From Apilactobacillus apinorum (lineage in GTDB: Bacteria > Bacillota > Bacilli > Lactobacillales > Lactobacillaceae), in the NCBI RefSeq assembly GCF_001281175.1, contig NZ_KQ440396.1, positions 275,816 to 339,815 of the forward strand: a stretch of DNA of 64,000 nucleotides. Direction: 5' to 3'. Both the position numbers and the translations under genes were made by a program. Below, in pieces: positions 46,578 to 56,360 of the stretch (positions are counted from its first letter, which is position 1; every line of letters begins with the position of its first letter). The notes beneath the pieces are model-generated. The model had not been told where the DNA came from. It saw only the letters and a list, made by a program, of their open reading frames with translations, and ran no database searches.

Positions 46578-47131
46578 CCCTTGATCTTATATATAGAAAT
46601 AATTGTTATTCCATATTTCTTTTGTTTAATTAAACTATATCCATCTACATCATCTTGAAGATTAACATTATCGTCAGTCTCACAAATCACAATTCCATCT
46701 TCTTGTAGAAGACTACTGTTTTTAATGTATTCTAATTGTTCCACCATTTTTTGATCCTTGTATGGAGGATCTAAGAATATAAAATCAAATTTAGCATTGT
46801 CATTAGAAAATTTTTCTAGCGCTAAATCAGAATCCATTTTGTATACTTGAAAGCTATCCTTTTCTTTAGTCATTTCAACATTTTCTTTAATTGTTTTAAT
46901 TGCTAAATATTGATGATCAACTAACGTAGCTTTATCGATTCCTCTGGATACCGCCTCAATTGCAACTGAACCTGATCCAGCATACAAATCTAAAAAGGTC
47001 CCACCATTAAAAAATGGTCCAATCATGTTAAATAGAGATTCTTTTACTTTATCGGTTGTTGGTCTAGTTTTACTACCGGGAACCGGTTTTAAACTACGGC
47101 TACCAAATTTTCCAGATACCACTCTCATCAT
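46574..47131 (-). CDS. rsmD: 16S rRNA (guanine966-N2)-methyltransferase RsmD
   Basis: 185 residues. An S-adenosylmethionine-binding Rossmann fold with FLDLYAGSGSVAIEAVSRG (about 45-63) and the catalytic motif FLDPPYKD (about 119-126). The N-terminal RVVSGKFGSRSL is family-typical. It pairs with coaD as in most Bacillota. Confidence 0.95.
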   Translation of the reverse strand: MMRVVSGKFGSRSLKPVPGSKTRPTTDKVKESLFNMIGPFFNGGTFLDLYAGSGSVAIEAVSRGIDKATLVDHQYLAIKTIKENVEMTKEKDSFQVYKMDSDLALEKFSNDNAKFDFIFLDPPYKDQKMVEQLEYIKNSSLLQEDGIVICETDDNVNLQDDVDGYSLIKQKKYGITIISIYKIKG

Positions 47132-47140
47132 AAATACTCC

Positions 47141-47419
47141 TTAGTAATCTTCGTCATCATCAACTTCATCGAAGTCATTAGATACAGCAAGTTCATTTGC
47201 TATTTGTTCGTATGGAGTTTCTTCTACTTTTTTGACGATTCTTAATGAACTGATCTTTTCTTTTACCCATTCGTAATTGTCAGCATTCACATACATAACA
47301 ACGTAGTGCATCTTTTGAGATACATAATATATCAATCCATATTTTTTTAATTGTCGAACTTGTTTTGTTGAATATACATAAACAATTAGGCTTTTTCTAT
47401 CTTCAATTGCTTCTGACAA
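47141..47419 (-). CDS. ylbG: YlbG family protein (DUF2129)
   Basis: A 92-residue cytoplasmic protein of unknown function, with RKSLIVYVYSTKQVRQLKKYG near the start and an acidic tail. It always lies near rsmD and coaD in Bacillota, as here. Confidence 0.88.
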   Translation of the reverse strand: MSEAIEDRKSLIVYVYSTKQVRQLKKYGLIYYVSQKMHYVVMYVNADNYEWVKEKISSLRIVKKVEETPYEQIANELAVSNDFDEVDDDEDY

Positions 47420-47437
47420 AACATTACCTCCGTGTAA

Positions 47438-48661
47438 TTACTTTAATTTATGTTTTCTTTGAATTTTTTGTTTTGCACTAATAACTAATAACATTCCGAT
47501 ACAAAGGGCAAGAGTTAACATACTTGAACCACCATAACTAATAAATGGGAAAGTAACCCCTGTAATTGGTAATAGACCAATTACTCCACCAATATTGAAG
47601 TATGATTGAACGAGCAAGTAAGTTCCCACTCCATATGATACTAACGCATCATATGTATTATTTGCTCTAATTCCCATTTGGAAAGCTTTCACGATAATGA
47701 TAAATAATAAAAATAAAATCAACAATACTCCCACTAAACCTAATTCTTCGGAAATAACTGACATAATAAAATCCGTGTTGGGTTCAGGCAAATAACCTGT
47801 CTTTTGAATACTGTTACCTAATCCAACACCAAAAATCCCACCATTACTTAGTGCGTAATACGAATTAACAAGTTGATGTCCGATTCCTTGTTCATACTTA
47901 AATGGGTTACCATAAGCTAATATACGTTGAATTTGATAATTGGATGATCCATTTCTAAAAATAAACAATGCTGTTTTTAAAACAATCCAACCACCAAGAA
48001 TCATGCTGGAAGAAATTAATGTAGCACCCTTCCAGTTCATTCCTGATGCAAAAATAATCACCACGAAAATTAATGCATTAATGATAGTTCCTCCCAAATC
48101 TGGTTGGATTAATATCATACAAAGCATAAAGAAAACAAATCCACTTTGGACTAATACCGGTTTTCTTATTTTATGAATTAAATCATTTTCATGATTAGCT
48201 AAAATATTCGACATCACTAAAATTATATAAATTTTTGCAGTTTCAGCAGGTTGAATATGTAATGGTCCAAGCGGAATCCATCCAGCAGCACCATTAACTG
48301 AATGACCAAAAAATTTTAACCAAATTAGCCCCCCAGCCATTGCGATACAAAATAAACCTAAAAACGCACCTTTTCGTACGAAAAGATTTTGACCACATAA
48401 ACATATTAGTACGATGATCAAACTAATTACAACAAACATACTTTGTCTAATTAGATATCCAGTTGGTGTTCCCCCTATTTGAGTAGCAATATTAGAACTT
48501 GCAGAATACACCATTATAATTCCAATTACAGACAACATAATATAAGGAATAAAAATGTAATAGTCCATTGCATCTATATTGGATTTTAAAATTTTTAAGT
48601 GTTTATTTAAATTTATGTTTTTAAAAAAATTTATAACGATTTGAAAAGCAGCCTTAAGCAT
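47438..48661 (-). CDS. ftsW: Cell division peptidoglycan polymerase FtsW
   Basis: A SEDS family glycosyltransferase that polymerises septal peptidoglycan. 407 residues, about ten transmembrane helices. Signature elements are VYSASS, GAAGWIPLGPLHIQPAE, the catalytic-region DLGG, LSNGGIFGVGLGNS, LPEPNTDFI and FPFISYGGSS near the C-terminus. The first ~30 residues are cytoplasmic and basic. The gene leads the operon ftsW-ylbG-rsmD-coaD-ylbL. RodA is the other possible assignment, but the context favours FtsW. Confidence 0.88.
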   Translation of the reverse strand: MLKAAFQIVINFFKNINLNKHLKILKSNIDAMDYYIFIPYIMLSVIGIIMVYSASSNIATQIGGTPTGYLIRQSMFVVISLIIVLICLCGQNLFVRKGAFLGLFCIAMAGGLIWLKFFGHSVNGAAGWIPLGPLHIQPAETAKIYIILVMSNILANHENDLIHKIRKPVLVQSGFVFFMLCMILIQPDLGGTIINALIFVVIIFASGMNWKGATLISSSMILGGWIVLKTALFIFRNGSSNYQIQRILAYGNPFKYEQGIGHQLVNSYYALSNGGIFGVGLGNSIQKTGYLPEPNTDFIMSVISEELGLVGVLLILFLLFIIIVKAFQMGIRANNTYDALVSYGVGTYLLVQSYFNIGGVIGLLPITGVTFPFISYGGSSMLTLALCIGMLLVISAKQKIQRKHKLK

Positions 48662-48699
48662 AAGTACATCTCCATATTACCCATTTGAATATTACTAAT

Positions 48700-48708
48700 A
48701 TTATAGCA
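48700..48708 (-). promoter_or_regulatory. Extended -10 promoter of the ftsW operon
   Basis: TGCTATAAT on the minus strand, about 40 bases before the ftsW start. The -35 region is poor, as is usual for extended -10 promoters. Confidence 0.5.
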
Positions 48709-48743
48709 TACCTGTTTGTGAGCTTATCATAATTTCAATGCAC

Positions 48744-48776
48744 AAAAAAAGGATGAACATTAATGTTCATCCTTTT
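48744..48776 (-). terminator. Terminator after typA
   Basis: AAAAGGATGAACAT / ATGTTCATCCTTTT with a two-base turn and T7 on the minus strand. Confidence 0.92.
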
Positions 48777-48783
48777 AAGCGTA

Positions 48784-50622
48784 TTAGCTGTTATGACGTC
48801 TACGCTTAGCTTGTTTTTCACGTTCGTTAGTGTTTAGAATTTCTTTTCTTAAACGAATGTTTTCAGGTGTAACTTCACAAAGTTCATCTTCATTTAAGAA
48901 TTCTAGAGATTCTTCAAGAGTTAAGTGTTGTGGTTCCTTAATCTTAGCAGTTTCATCCTTAGCAGAAGCACGAACGTTAGTCATTTGCTTACCTTTAGTG
49001 ATGTTAACTGAGATATCGTTGTCACGACTGTTCTTACCAACAATCATACCTTCGTAAACTTCAGTACCTGGATCTACGAAGATAGTACCACGATCTTCAA
49101 TACCCATAGTAGCGTAAGTGGTTGTCTTACCTTCGTTAATTGAAACTAAGGCACCATTTCTTCTACCTGGGTTCCAGTTCTTGATAACTGGTTGGTAACT
49201 ATCAAAAGTATGGTTCATAATTCCGTAACCACGAGTGATTGAAAGGAATTCAGTTGAGTAACCAATCAAACCACGTGAAGGTGCAAGGAATGTCAAACGA
49301 GTTTGACCGTTTCCAACACTTTCCATGTTTTGCATGTTACCTTTTCTTTCTGATAATGTTTGAATGATAGTACCAGAGTATTCATCTGGAGTATCGATTT
49401 GAACTGATTCAAATGGTTCACATTGTTGTCCATCAATTTCTCTAATGATAACTTGTGGACGTGATACTTGTAATTCGTATCCTTCACGTCTTAAGTTTTC
49501 AATTAAGATTGATAAATGAAGTTCACCACGACCAGATACAGTCCATGAACCTGGTTGGTCAGTTTCGTCAACACGTAGAGAAACATCAGTGTGTAATTCT
49601 CTTTCTAGACGGTCTTGTAATTGACGAGCAGTAACAAACTTACCTTCTTTACCAGCAAATGGTGAAGTGTTTGTACCGAATGTCATTTGTAGAGTTGGTT
49701 CGTCAATTCTTAGAATTGGAAGTGCTTCTTGAGCTGAAGGATCAACTACAGATTCCCCAACGTTGATTTCTTCCATACCAGAAATGGCAATTAAGTCACC
49801 GGCTTTGGCTTCTTCGATATCCAACTTCTTAAGACCAAAGAATCCCATAAGCTTAGTAACACGGAAGTTTTGTGTAGAACCATCAAGTTTCATAACTGTA
49901 ACGTTGTCACCAACCTTGATTGTACCTCTAAAGATACGACCAATACCGATACGACCAACGAAATCATCATAATCAAGCATAGCAACTTGGAATTGTAGTG
50001 GTTCGTCTGAGTTGTCTTCTGGAGCTGGGATAGCTTTAACAATTGTGTCAAAGATTGGCTTCATAGTGTGTTCTTGAGTTGATAGGTCTTCGTCGTAACT
50101 TGAAGTACCGTTCATAGCAGAAGTGTAAATAACTGGGAAGTCTAGTTGATCATCATCAGCACCTAATTCAATAAATAGATCTAATACTTCATCAACAACT
50201 TCGCTAGGACGTGAACCTGGACGGTCAACCTTGTTAATAACAACAACAGGTGTCAAATGTTGGTCTAGGGCTTTTTTCAAAACAAAACGAGTTTGTGGCA
50301 TAGTACCTTCAAAAGCGTCAACAACCAAAAGAACACCGTCAACCATTCTCATAATACGTTCAACTTCTCCACCGAAGTCAGCATGTCCTGGTGTATCCAA
50401 GATGTTAATTTGTTTATCTTGGTATCTAACAGCAGTATTCTTTGAAAGGATTGTGATACCACGTTCCTTTTCAATATCATTAGTATCCATGGCACGATCT
50501 TCAATTTGAACGTGTTCATCTAAAGTATCTGATTGCTTTAGTAATTCGTTAACCAAAGTTGTCTTACCGTGGTCAACGTGGGCAATAATAGCAATATTTC
50601 TAATATCGTCTCTTGTCTTCAT
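48784..50622 (-). CDS. typA: Translational GTPase TypA/BipA
   Basis: A ribosome-associated GTPase for subunit assembly and stress. 612 residues from the ATG at 50622, with AAGGAA 8 bases upstream; a longer version from 50676 has no ribosome site. P-loop AHVDHGKT (about 14-21), [11 protein letters not shown] and [10 protein letters not shown] are present. EF-G-like domains III and V and the unique C-terminal domain follow. Confidence 0.97.
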   Translation of the reverse strand: MKTRDDIRNIAIIAHVDHGKTTLVNELLKQSDTLDEHVQIEDRAMDTNDIEKERGITILSKNTAVRYQDKQINILDTPGHADFGGEVERIMRMVDGVLLVVDAFEGTMPQTRFVLKKALDQHLTPVVVINKVDRPGSRPSEVVDEVLDLFIELGADDDQLDFPVIYTSAMNGTSSYDEDLSTQEHTMKPIFDTIVKAIPAPEDNSDEPLQFQVAMLDYDDFVGRIGIGRIFRGTIKVGDNVTVMKLDGSTQNFRVTKLMGFFGLKKLDIEEAKAGDLIAISGMEEINVGESVVDPSAQEALPILRIDEPTLQMTFGTNTSPFAGKEGKFVTARQLQDRLERELHTDVSLRVDETDQPGSWTVSGRGELHLSILIENLRREGYELQVSRPQVIIREIDGQQCEPFESVQIDTPDEYSGTIIQTLSERKGNMQNMESVGNGQTRLTFLAPSRGLIGYSTEFLSITRGYGIMNHTFDSYQPVIKNWNPGRRNGALVSINEGKTTTYATMGIEDRGTIFVDPGTEVYEGMIVGKNSRDNDISVNITKGKQMTNVRASAKDETAKIKEPQHLTLEESLEFLNEDELCEVTPENIRLRKEILNTNEREKQAKRRRHNS

Positions 50623-50662
50623 TATGAGTTTCCTTCCCTTCGAAGCATAAATATTTGTTTCT

Positions 50663-50689
50663 ATAATACTTAGCAACTCGGACCGAGTT
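50663..50689 (-). promoter_or_regulatory. typA promoter region with a perfect 15-bp dyad
   Basis: The dyad AACTCGG-A-CCGAGTT (50675-50689) lies just upstream of a TATTAT -10 element (50663-50668 on the minus strand), covering the -35 position. This is the geometry of a repressor or activator site. It may alternatively form a short hairpin in a longer transcript. Confidence 0.5.
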
Positions 50690-50716
50690 TATTACGTTAA
50701 ATAATTAAATTTGCAT

Positions 50717-50802
50717 AAAAAAACTGTGACAATAGTCACAGTCGGAACTTAACCAAATGTTAGAAAAGTTCTTTTGTGCAATCTTCGTCGCTACCAATAC
50801 AG
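50717..50802 (-). ncRNA. Candidate small RNA or attenuated leader upstream of typA
   Basis: A promoter (TTGACG, 18 bases, TATCAT; 50809-50838) would start a transcript near 50802. It folds into a hairpin GAACTT...AAGTTC with an inner TAAC / GTTA stem and ends in a strong terminator (ACTGTGAC-TATT-GTCACAGT and T7). The product is about 86 bases with no ribosome site or useful reading frame. It resembles no RNA family I can name. It may act alone or as a leader that controls typA. Confidence 0.55.
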
Positions 50803-50808
50803 TTACTG

Positions 50809-50838
50809 ATGATACCACACAAAAAGTAACTACGTCAA
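50809..50838 (-). promoter_or_regulatory. Promoter of the candidate small RNA
   Basis: TTGACG and TATCAT with an 18-base spacer on the minus strand. Confidence 0.6.
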
Positions 50839-50925
50839 TATTAGCAACCTTAATGCAATGCTTAATTATTAACGTTTGTTTACTATTCTAATTTGATTAA
50901 TATTTATACATTATAAAAAACTAAT

Positions 50926-51204
50926 TTAATCCATTTTTATATTAGTTCTTTTAACAGATTGAGCTGCCTTATAAGTTTTAAAAAGGCTATATCCGGAAAT
51001 ACTTTGAAAATCACGATCAATTTGTTTTTGCTCCATCTTAGATGGATTAATACTTTGAAATTGAATATAAAGGTCGATAATTTTTTGAGCATTAGAACCA
51101 TTTGGATTTTCATATGCTTCCTCAACTGAATTATATAATTGCATCATAATCATTAATTCTTCTTTACTCCAATCTTCAAAAATTGGATATGAGTAATTAT
51201 TCAT
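50926..51204 (-). CDS. UPF0223 family protein
   Basis: A 92-residue protein with SYPIFEDWSKEELMIMMQLY and an ISGYSLFKTYKA end, matching the YktA/UPF0223 family of unknown function. Its start overlaps the dehydrogenase-like gene by eight bases, so the two are co-translated. Confidence 0.88.
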   Translation of the reverse strand: MNNYSYPIFEDWSKEELMIMMQLYNSVEEAYENPNGSNAQKIIDLYIQFQSINPSKMEQKQIDRDFQSISGYSLFKTYKAAQSVKRTNIKMD

Positions 51205-52123
51205 TTTGTTCTCTACTACCTTCTACTATTAAATTAATTATGTCGATAACTTCTTGTTTAGATTCTAAATAGATGTGATTTTCTTTATCAGAAAGAACCA
51301 TTTCTACAGTGGATACCATCCCTGTATGGTTTAACATCACCGGTTCACTAACGGCAGTAACCTCATCATGAAAATTAACGACGTGGCCTACACTTGCTAG
51401 GCATGGCTTTTCCATAAATATTGCATCCAAAATCATCAAAATCGCCTTCATCTGAACAACTTCATCAAAATGATTTTGACTTAGAATTTCTTCTGCCTTG
51501 GCAAATATTTCTGTACTAAATAAATTATTTGGATTTGCTAAATACGAAAGAATTGGCGATTGTCCAATGTACGCTCTACTCCAGGTAATTAAGTTAGTTG
51601 ATTGATTTCCCACAACGCTGACATTAATATCTGACAAACTAATATTAAAATATCTTCTTAATAGATGTTTCAATAAAAGTGTTTTTCCTAGTAATCCTGT
51701 TGAAATAACAGTATTTGGATCTTTACCAGAAAACTTAGTGGCAAAATAGTTAAGAATTTCATCATAGTAACCATTAATTAGAATTTTACCGCTAAAACCA
51801 CCTTTGATAGCTAGGTTTAGTGAGGTTCTGAACTGATCTAAATATGGAGAAAGAAAATTAACAATGTCTTCTTTGTCATCTAAATCATCTTCCGGAAATG
51901 GATATAAATACATAAATCCATCAAAATCATGGTAATCAGCATTATCATCATCTATTGAAACGTCAAAATTTTCGCACAATAAACGAGATTCTATATTAGT
52001 TATAAAATCATCCATATTATGATTAAGAATCGTTAATTGGACTGGATAGTCTATAAAAAGCATGCATTCAACTAACGCTTTTATTCTATCTTGATCTCCA
52101 TCAACTACTAAATTAGTATTCAT
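51197..52123 (-). CDS. Lactate dehydrogenase-like protein lacking catalytic residues
   Basis: 308 residues with the overall layout of L-lactate/malate dehydrogenases. The segment from about 141 (TVISTGLLGKTLLLKHLL) aligns with the LDH region that normally reads GTSLDSARFR, and VVGNQSTNLITWSRA (about 170-184) aligns with the GEHGD-xxxWS region. The substrate-binding Asp/Arg and the catalytic His are replaced, and the N-terminal NAD Gly motif is also poor (VDGDQDRI). It is probably not an active dehydrogenase. It keeps a conserved partner (UPF0223) and a good promoter, so it is maintained, perhaps as a binding or regulatory protein. Confidence 0.7.
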   Translation of the reverse strand: MNTNLVVDGDQDRIKALVECMLFIDYPVQLTILNHNMDDFITNIESRLLCENFDVSIDDDNADYHDFDGFMYLYPFPEDDLDDKEDIVNFLSPYLDQFRTSLNLAIKGGFSGKILINGYYDEILNYFATKFSGKDPNTVISTGLLGKTLLLKHLLRRYFNISLSDINVSVVGNQSTNLITWSRAYIGQSPILSYLANPNNLFSTEIFAKAEEILSQNHFDEVVQMKAILMILDAIFMEKPCLASVGHVVNFHDEVTAVSEPVMLNHTGMVSTVEMVLSDKENHIYLESKQEVIDIINLIVEGSREQNE

Positions 52124-52152
52124 AATCTGCCTCCGAAATAATAAGTACTGTA

Positions 52153-52161
52153 ATTATACCA
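52153..52161 (-). promoter_or_regulatory. Extended -10 promoter of the LDH-like / UPF0223 operon
   Basis: TGGTATAAT on the minus strand, about 30 bases before the start codon. It is divergent from def. Confidence 0.5.
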
Positions 52162-52219
52162 TGAGTCAAAAAAGTCATCCTTATTATCTTCCGTTTAATA
52201 AATTGGTTTTGATATATTA

Positions 52220-52228
52220 TGTTATAAT
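52220..52228 (+). promoter_or_regulatory. Extended -10 promoter of def
   Basis: TGTTATAAT on the plus strand, about 30 bases before the GTG start. The -35 element is weak. Confidence 0.5.
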
Positions 52229-52258
52229 AGATTAATAAATAACTGGGAGGTCATTCAC

Positions 52259-52822
52259 GTGATATTAATGAAAGACATCGTTCGTGATGGTAATAAAGTA
52301 CTTAGAAAACAAGCCGATAAGGTTGAGTTTCCGCTTAGCGATGAAGATAAAAAATTAGCTGAAGACATGATGGAATACTTAGAAGTAAGTCAAGATCCTG
52401 TTCTTTGTGAAAAATATAAACTAAGAGCTGGTGTTGGTCTTGCCGCACCACAAGTTGGTGTTTCAAAAATGATGGCATCTGTTCTTGTTCCTAACGACTT
52501 TGAAGGTGACGGAGAACCAATCTTTAAAGATGTTATTATTAATCCTGTTATTTTATCTAGTTCTGTTCAAAGATGTGCTATCACTGAAGGTGAAGGCTGT
52601 TTGTCAGTTGATGAAGATGTCCCTGGATTTATTCATCGTGCAGCAAGAATTACATTAAAATACCAAGATGTTAATGGTGAAGAACATACAATTCGTTTGA
52701 AAAACTACCCTGCAATTGTTTGCCAACACGAAATCGATCATTTACATGGTACTTTATTCTATGATCATGTTGATAAAGAAAATCCATTCTCAAAAGTTGA
52801 TAACGACTTATTCATTGAATAA
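52259..52822 (+). CDS. def: Peptide deformylase
   Basis: Removes the formyl group from new proteins. 187 residues, type 2 (Gram-positive) form. All three motifs are present: [10 protein letters not shown] (about 60-69), EGCLSV (about 111-116) and QHEIDH (about 154-159) with the metal ligands Cys, His, His and catalytic Glu. GTG is chosen because GGGAGGT lies 7 bases upstream; the later ATG is too far. Confidence 0.96.
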   Translation: MILMKDIVRDGNKVLRKQADKVEFPLSDEDKKLAEDMMEYLEVSQDPVLCEKYKLRAGVGLAAPQVGVSKMMASVLVPNDFEGDGEPIFKDVIINPVILSSSVQRCAITEGEGCLSVDEDVPGFIHRAARITLKYQDVNGEEHTIRLKNYPAIVCQHEIDHLHGTLFYDHVDKENPFSKVDNDLFIE

Positions 52823-52824
52823 TA

Positions 52825-52856
52825 AAAAAGCACGGACAATATGTCTGTGCTTTTTA
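52825..52856. terminator. Bidirectional terminator between def and the convergent gene
   Basis: AAAAAGCACGGAC-AATAT-GTCTGTGCTTTTT, with A/T runs on both sides, so it can end both convergent genes. Confidence 0.88.
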
Positions 52857-53285
52857 ATTTACATCTTTTAATTTTTCCATATCCAAAACATATTCGTAAG
52901 TAGCCAGGTTTAATAAATATGCTAAATCAATATGAATATAATTGTCACGAATATAATAATCAGTCATAACAATTTTATGATTCCATCTCCCCGACTTATT
53001 TATTAAATCGATTTCATCAGTAATTGTCCGAACTAATTGATTGTCTGATTCAATCACATATTCAAAAACATAAATATTTCTTTCCCATATTTCAGATAAA
53101 TCGTTAATTTTAAAAATTTTGATTTTAGATTTTTTTCCTGCGGATTCCATTAAGTCATTTAACACTGATATTGTTTCACTTTTACCCGCATCTTTAGGTT
53201 TTGTTATAAAAAAATAATGTATCACGTTATAACCAACAACGGCGATGATAAATCCAAATAATATTTCCAGAAATAACTCCATCAT
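52854..53285 (-). CDS. Membrane-anchored protein of unknown function
   Basis: 143 residues with one N-terminal transmembrane helix (about 4-27) and a soluble rest rich in charged and aromatic residues (SEIWERNIYVFEYVIESDN, WNHKIVMTDYYIRDNYIHIDLAYL). It is probably anchored with the C-terminal part in the cytoplasm. I recognise no family. It stands alone, divergent from rpoY. Confidence 0.6.
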   Translation of the reverse strand: MMELFLEILFGFIIAVVGYNVIHYFFITKPKDAGKSETISVLNDLMESAGKKSKIKIFKINDLSEIWERNIYVFEYVIESDNQLVRTITDEIDLINKSGRWNHKIVMTDYYIRDNYIHIDLAYLLNLATYEYVLDMEKLKDVN

Positions 53286-53441
53286 ATTTACCTCCCCTAC
53301 CCTTTATTTCTTTTAATTCTATCATTTATGTTCCATTATTGGTTACTATACTTATCAATATTAATATGATAAAATTAAAACAATTAGTTGTGTACCACAC
53401 AATCGCACGGTTAAAAAACATAGAAGGAGATTGTATTTTTT

Positions 53442-53657
53442 ATGATATTTAAAGTTTTATACCAAGAAGATAACAAAGCAAATCCTAAGAGAGAGTTCAC
53501 TAAAGCACTATATGTGGAATGTGATACAGAAGTTGAAGCAAGAGAACTTGTTGACCAAAACACTGATCACAACATCGAATTTATCGAACCTCTAGAAGGA
53601 AACCACTTGGCTTACGAACAAAAGAGCCCAGATTTTAAAATTACGGAGTTTAAATAA
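53442..53657 (+). CDS. rpoY: RNA polymerase epsilon subunit
   Basis: A 71-residue small polymerase subunit of Bacillota (YkzG), with [18 protein letters not shown] and the [16 protein letters not shown] stretch typical of the family. The ribosome site is GAAGGAGATTG. It is two bases before rnjA, the usual pairing. Confidence 0.95.
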   Translation: MIFKVLYQEDNKANPKREFTKALYVECDTEVEARELVDQNTDHNIEFIEPLEGNHLAYEQKSPDFKITEFK

Positions 53658-53659
53658 TT

Positions 53660-55342
53660 ATGAACAAACTAAACGTCAAAAATAACGAAACTGCTATTTA
53701 TGGCGTTGGTGGACTTGGTGAAATTGGAAAAAACACTTATGGTGTTCAATTTCAAGATGAAATCATTCTAATAGATGCTGGAATTAAGTTCCCAGAAGAT
53801 GATTTGTTAGGGGTAGATTACGTTATCCCTGATTACCAATATCTAGTAAAAAACAAGGACAAAATCAAAGCTTTAGTAATTACCCACGGACATGAAGATC
53901 ATATCGGTGGTGTTCCTTACTTAATTCGCGATTTAAATGTTCCTATTTACGCTGGTCCATTGGCGTCAGCACTTATCAAAAATAAATTGGAAGAACATGG
54001 ATTATTAAGAAGTACTGAAATTCACGAAATTAATCCAAAAACAGTTCTAAAATTTAACAAAACAAAGGTATCATTCTTCAGAACTACCCACTCAATTCCA
54101 GATACTTTAGGAATTGCAGTGCATACCCCTTCTGGAGTCATCGTCGAAACTGGTGATTACAAGTTTGACTTAACACCAGTAACGAGACAGCCGCCTGATT
54201 TACAAGAAATGGCTAGATTAGGTCAAGAAGGTGTCCTTTGTTTAATGTCTGACAGTACTAATGCTGAAAGACCTGTCTGGACTAAATCAGAAAGTTGGAT
54301 TAGTTCAGCTGTTGAACATATCTTCGATGAAGAAACTGGTAGAATCATTTTTGCCACTTTCGCATCTAATATTTCTAGAATCAAAACCGCCTGTGATGCT
54401 GCTATTAAGCATGACAGAAAAATTGCAGTGTTTGGTAGAAGTATGGAAGCTGCCATTGTCAATGGACAAGAATTAGGATACTTAAACGTTCCTGAAGGTA
54501 CCTTCGTTGATGCTTCTGAACTACAATCACTACCAGCTGAAAAAACATTGATTCTATGTACTGGTTCTCAAGGTGAAACTATGGCTGCACTATCTAGAAT
54601 AGCTAACGGTACTCACAGACAAATTGCTATTCAACCAAATGATACTGTTGTTTTCTCAAGTAACCCTATTCCAGGTAACACCGTTAGTGTTAATCGTGTT
54701 ATCAATGAATTAGAAGAAGCTGGTGCTAAAGTAATTCATGGTAAAATCAATAAGATTCATACATCTGGACATGGTGGTCAAGAAGAACAAAAACTAATGC
54801 TTAGTTTAATGAAACCTAAGTATTTCATGCCTATTCACGGTGAATTTAGGATGCTTAAGATTCACACCGAGTTAGCAGAACAATGTGGTGTGCCAATGGA
54901 AAACAGCTTCATCATGAAGAATGGTGATGTTTTGGCTCTTACCAAAGACTCTGCAAGAATTGCTGGTCACTTCGCTGCTGGAGATGTTTACATTGATGGT
55001 AACGGAATTGGTGACATTGGTAACGTTGTTCTTAGAGATCGTCAGTTACTATCTGAAGAGGGTTTAGTTGTTGTTGTTGCAACAATAAATCTAAAAGATC
55101 AAGAAATTCAATCAGGTCCTGACCTACTATCCCGAGGTTTTGTTTACATGAGAGAGTCAGGTCAATTACTAGATGAAGGTAGAAGATTAGTTTTCAGAAC
55201 AATTAGAAGAGCTATGCGTAACAAAAACGCTAACGAATCTAGCATTAGAAATGCTATAATCGATGACTTACAAGAATTCTTATACAATAAGACTGAAAGA
55301 CACCCTCTAATTTTACCAATGTTAATTATGAACAAAAAATAA
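53660..55342 (+). CDS. rnjA: Ribonuclease J1
   Basis: Endonuclease and 5'-3' exonuclease of mRNA and rRNA. 560 residues. The metal motif is intact: [14 protein letters not shown] (about 73-86), with GDYKFD, the beta-[14 protein letters not shown] and PIHGE sites. The linker and C-terminal domain follow. This is the catalytic copy; the other copy at 37935-39626 has lost its ligands. Confidence 0.97.
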   Translation: MNKLNVKNNETAIYGVGGLGEIGKNTYGVQFQDEIILIDAGIKFPEDDLLGVDYVIPDYQYLVKNKDKIKALVITHGHEDHIGGVPYLIRDLNVPIYAGPLASALIKNKLEEHGLLRSTEIHEINPKTVLKFNKTKVSFFRTTHSIPDTLGIAVHTPSGVIVETGDYKFDLTPVTRQPPDLQEMARLGQEGVLCLMSDSTNAERPVWTKSESWISSAVEHIFDEETGRIIFATFASNISRIKTACDAAIKHDRKIAVFGRSMEAAIVNGQELGYLNVPEGTFVDASELQSLPAEKTLILCTGSQGETMAALSRIANGTHRQIAIQPNDTVVFSSNPIPGNTVSVNRVINELEEAGAKVIHGKINKIHTSGHGGQEEQKLMLSLMKPKYFMPIHGEFRMLKIHTELAEQCGVPMENSFIMKNGDVLALTKDSARIAGHFAAGDVYIDGNGIGDIGNVVLRDRQLLSEEGLVVVVATINLKDQEIQSGPDLLSRGFVYMRESGQLLDEGRRLVFRTIRRAMRNKNANESSIRNAIIDDLQEFLYNKTERHPLILPMLIMNKK

Positions 55343-55362
55343 TTTGCAATTGATAATTATTA

Positions 55363-55397
55363 AAAAAACGAATTCTTAGTAGAATTCGTTTTTTTAT
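55363..55397 (+). terminator. Terminator after rnjA
   Basis: AAAAAACGAATTC-TTAGTA-GAATTCGTTTTTT with T7. Confidence 0.92.
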
Positions 55398-55419
55398 TTA
55401 AAAGAAAGGAGAATGTTAA

Positions 55420-56328
55420 TTGAGTAATTACTTTCTAGTTGTTTTAAATCCTGTTGCTAATAGAAGAAAAGCAAAAAATCAATGGCCAGAAATAAAAAAA
55501 CAATTAGACAACCTAGGCCTTAATTATAAATTAAAAATATCAAGGCACCCTCTTCACTTAGTTTCAATTGTATCTCATCACCTTATTACAAACGAACGTA
55601 TTAATAATCTCCCTAATGCTATTATCGTTATCGGTGGCGATGGAACTGTTCATGAAACTATTCAGGGAGTTAGAAAAGCACAAGAAGTTGATGAAGGTAT
55701 TGTAGATATTCCAATTGCAATTATCCCTTCTGGTTCTAACAATAATTTCTTTAATCATTTGAAAAAAGAATTTAATGTTAAAGCTAACATTGAAGATACT
55801 ATGGATGATCCTAAAATTTTAATGCATGATGTCGGACTATTCACAGAGCATATTAAGAAACAAAAAGGCCTCTTTTTAACCAATTTAGGAATTGGATTAG
55901 ACGCCAATGTTTTTAGTTTAAAAAATAATTTTAGAACTCATAAAATAAATTTAAAAACTCGTTTTCAATACTACTTATCAATCATTCCAACTATATACAA
56001 CCTAAGTACGTTCCCAGTTGTTATTAAAGCAAATGAGAAAAAATATGAATTAAAGAAAGTTTTTATGGTTTCTGCAACTAATAATGATGCTACACGTGAA
56101 ATTGATCTAATGGTTCTAAAGAGAAAAAATATTTTTCAACTATTTTTCGTATTAATGAAAGTTATATTTAAGCATCATTTAACTGTTAAGTCAGCTTTTA
56201 AGATACACAGTTCTAATATTAGAATTGAAATCCCTTCTCTAGAATACGGTCATGCAGATGGTGAAACATTAGGTAGTAGATTCTATGATTTAGAATATTA
56301 TAAATTTAGATACCCATTTTTAGTTTAA
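55420..56328 (+). CDS. Diacylglycerol/lipid kinase family protein
   Basis: A 302-residue lipid kinase of the DgkB/YegS type, which phosphorylates diacylglycerol or a related lipid at the membrane. The catalytic-domain motif is VIGGDGTVHETIQG (about 71-84), with the NPVANRRKAK start (ATP site) and the C-terminal EYGHADGE (metal/catalytic region). The TTG start has AAAGGAG 8 bases upstream. The substrate is inferred from the family. Confidence 0.88.
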   Translation: MSNYFLVVLNPVANRRKAKNQWPEIKKQLDNLGLNYKLKISRHPLHLVSIVSHHLITNERINNLPNAIIVIGGDGTVHETIQGVRKAQEVDEGIVDIPIAIIPSGSNNNFFNHLKKEFNVKANIEDTMDDPKILMHDVGLFTEHIKKQKGLFLTNLGIGLDANVFSLKNNFRTHKINLKTRFQYYLSIIPTIYNLSTFPVVIKANEKKYELKKVFMVSATNNDATREIDLMVLKRKNIFQLFFVLMKVIFKHHLTVKSAFKIHSSNIRIEIPSLEYGHADGETLGSRFYDLEYYKFRYPFLV

Positions 56329-56360
56329 AAAAAGAGTGATATTTATCACTCTTTTTTTAA
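56327..56360. terminator. Bidirectional terminator between lipid kinase and permease
   Basis: AAAAAAAGAGTGATA-TT-TATCACTCTTTTTTT, flanked by A and T runs; it overlaps the lipid kinase stop codon. Confidence 0.92.
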
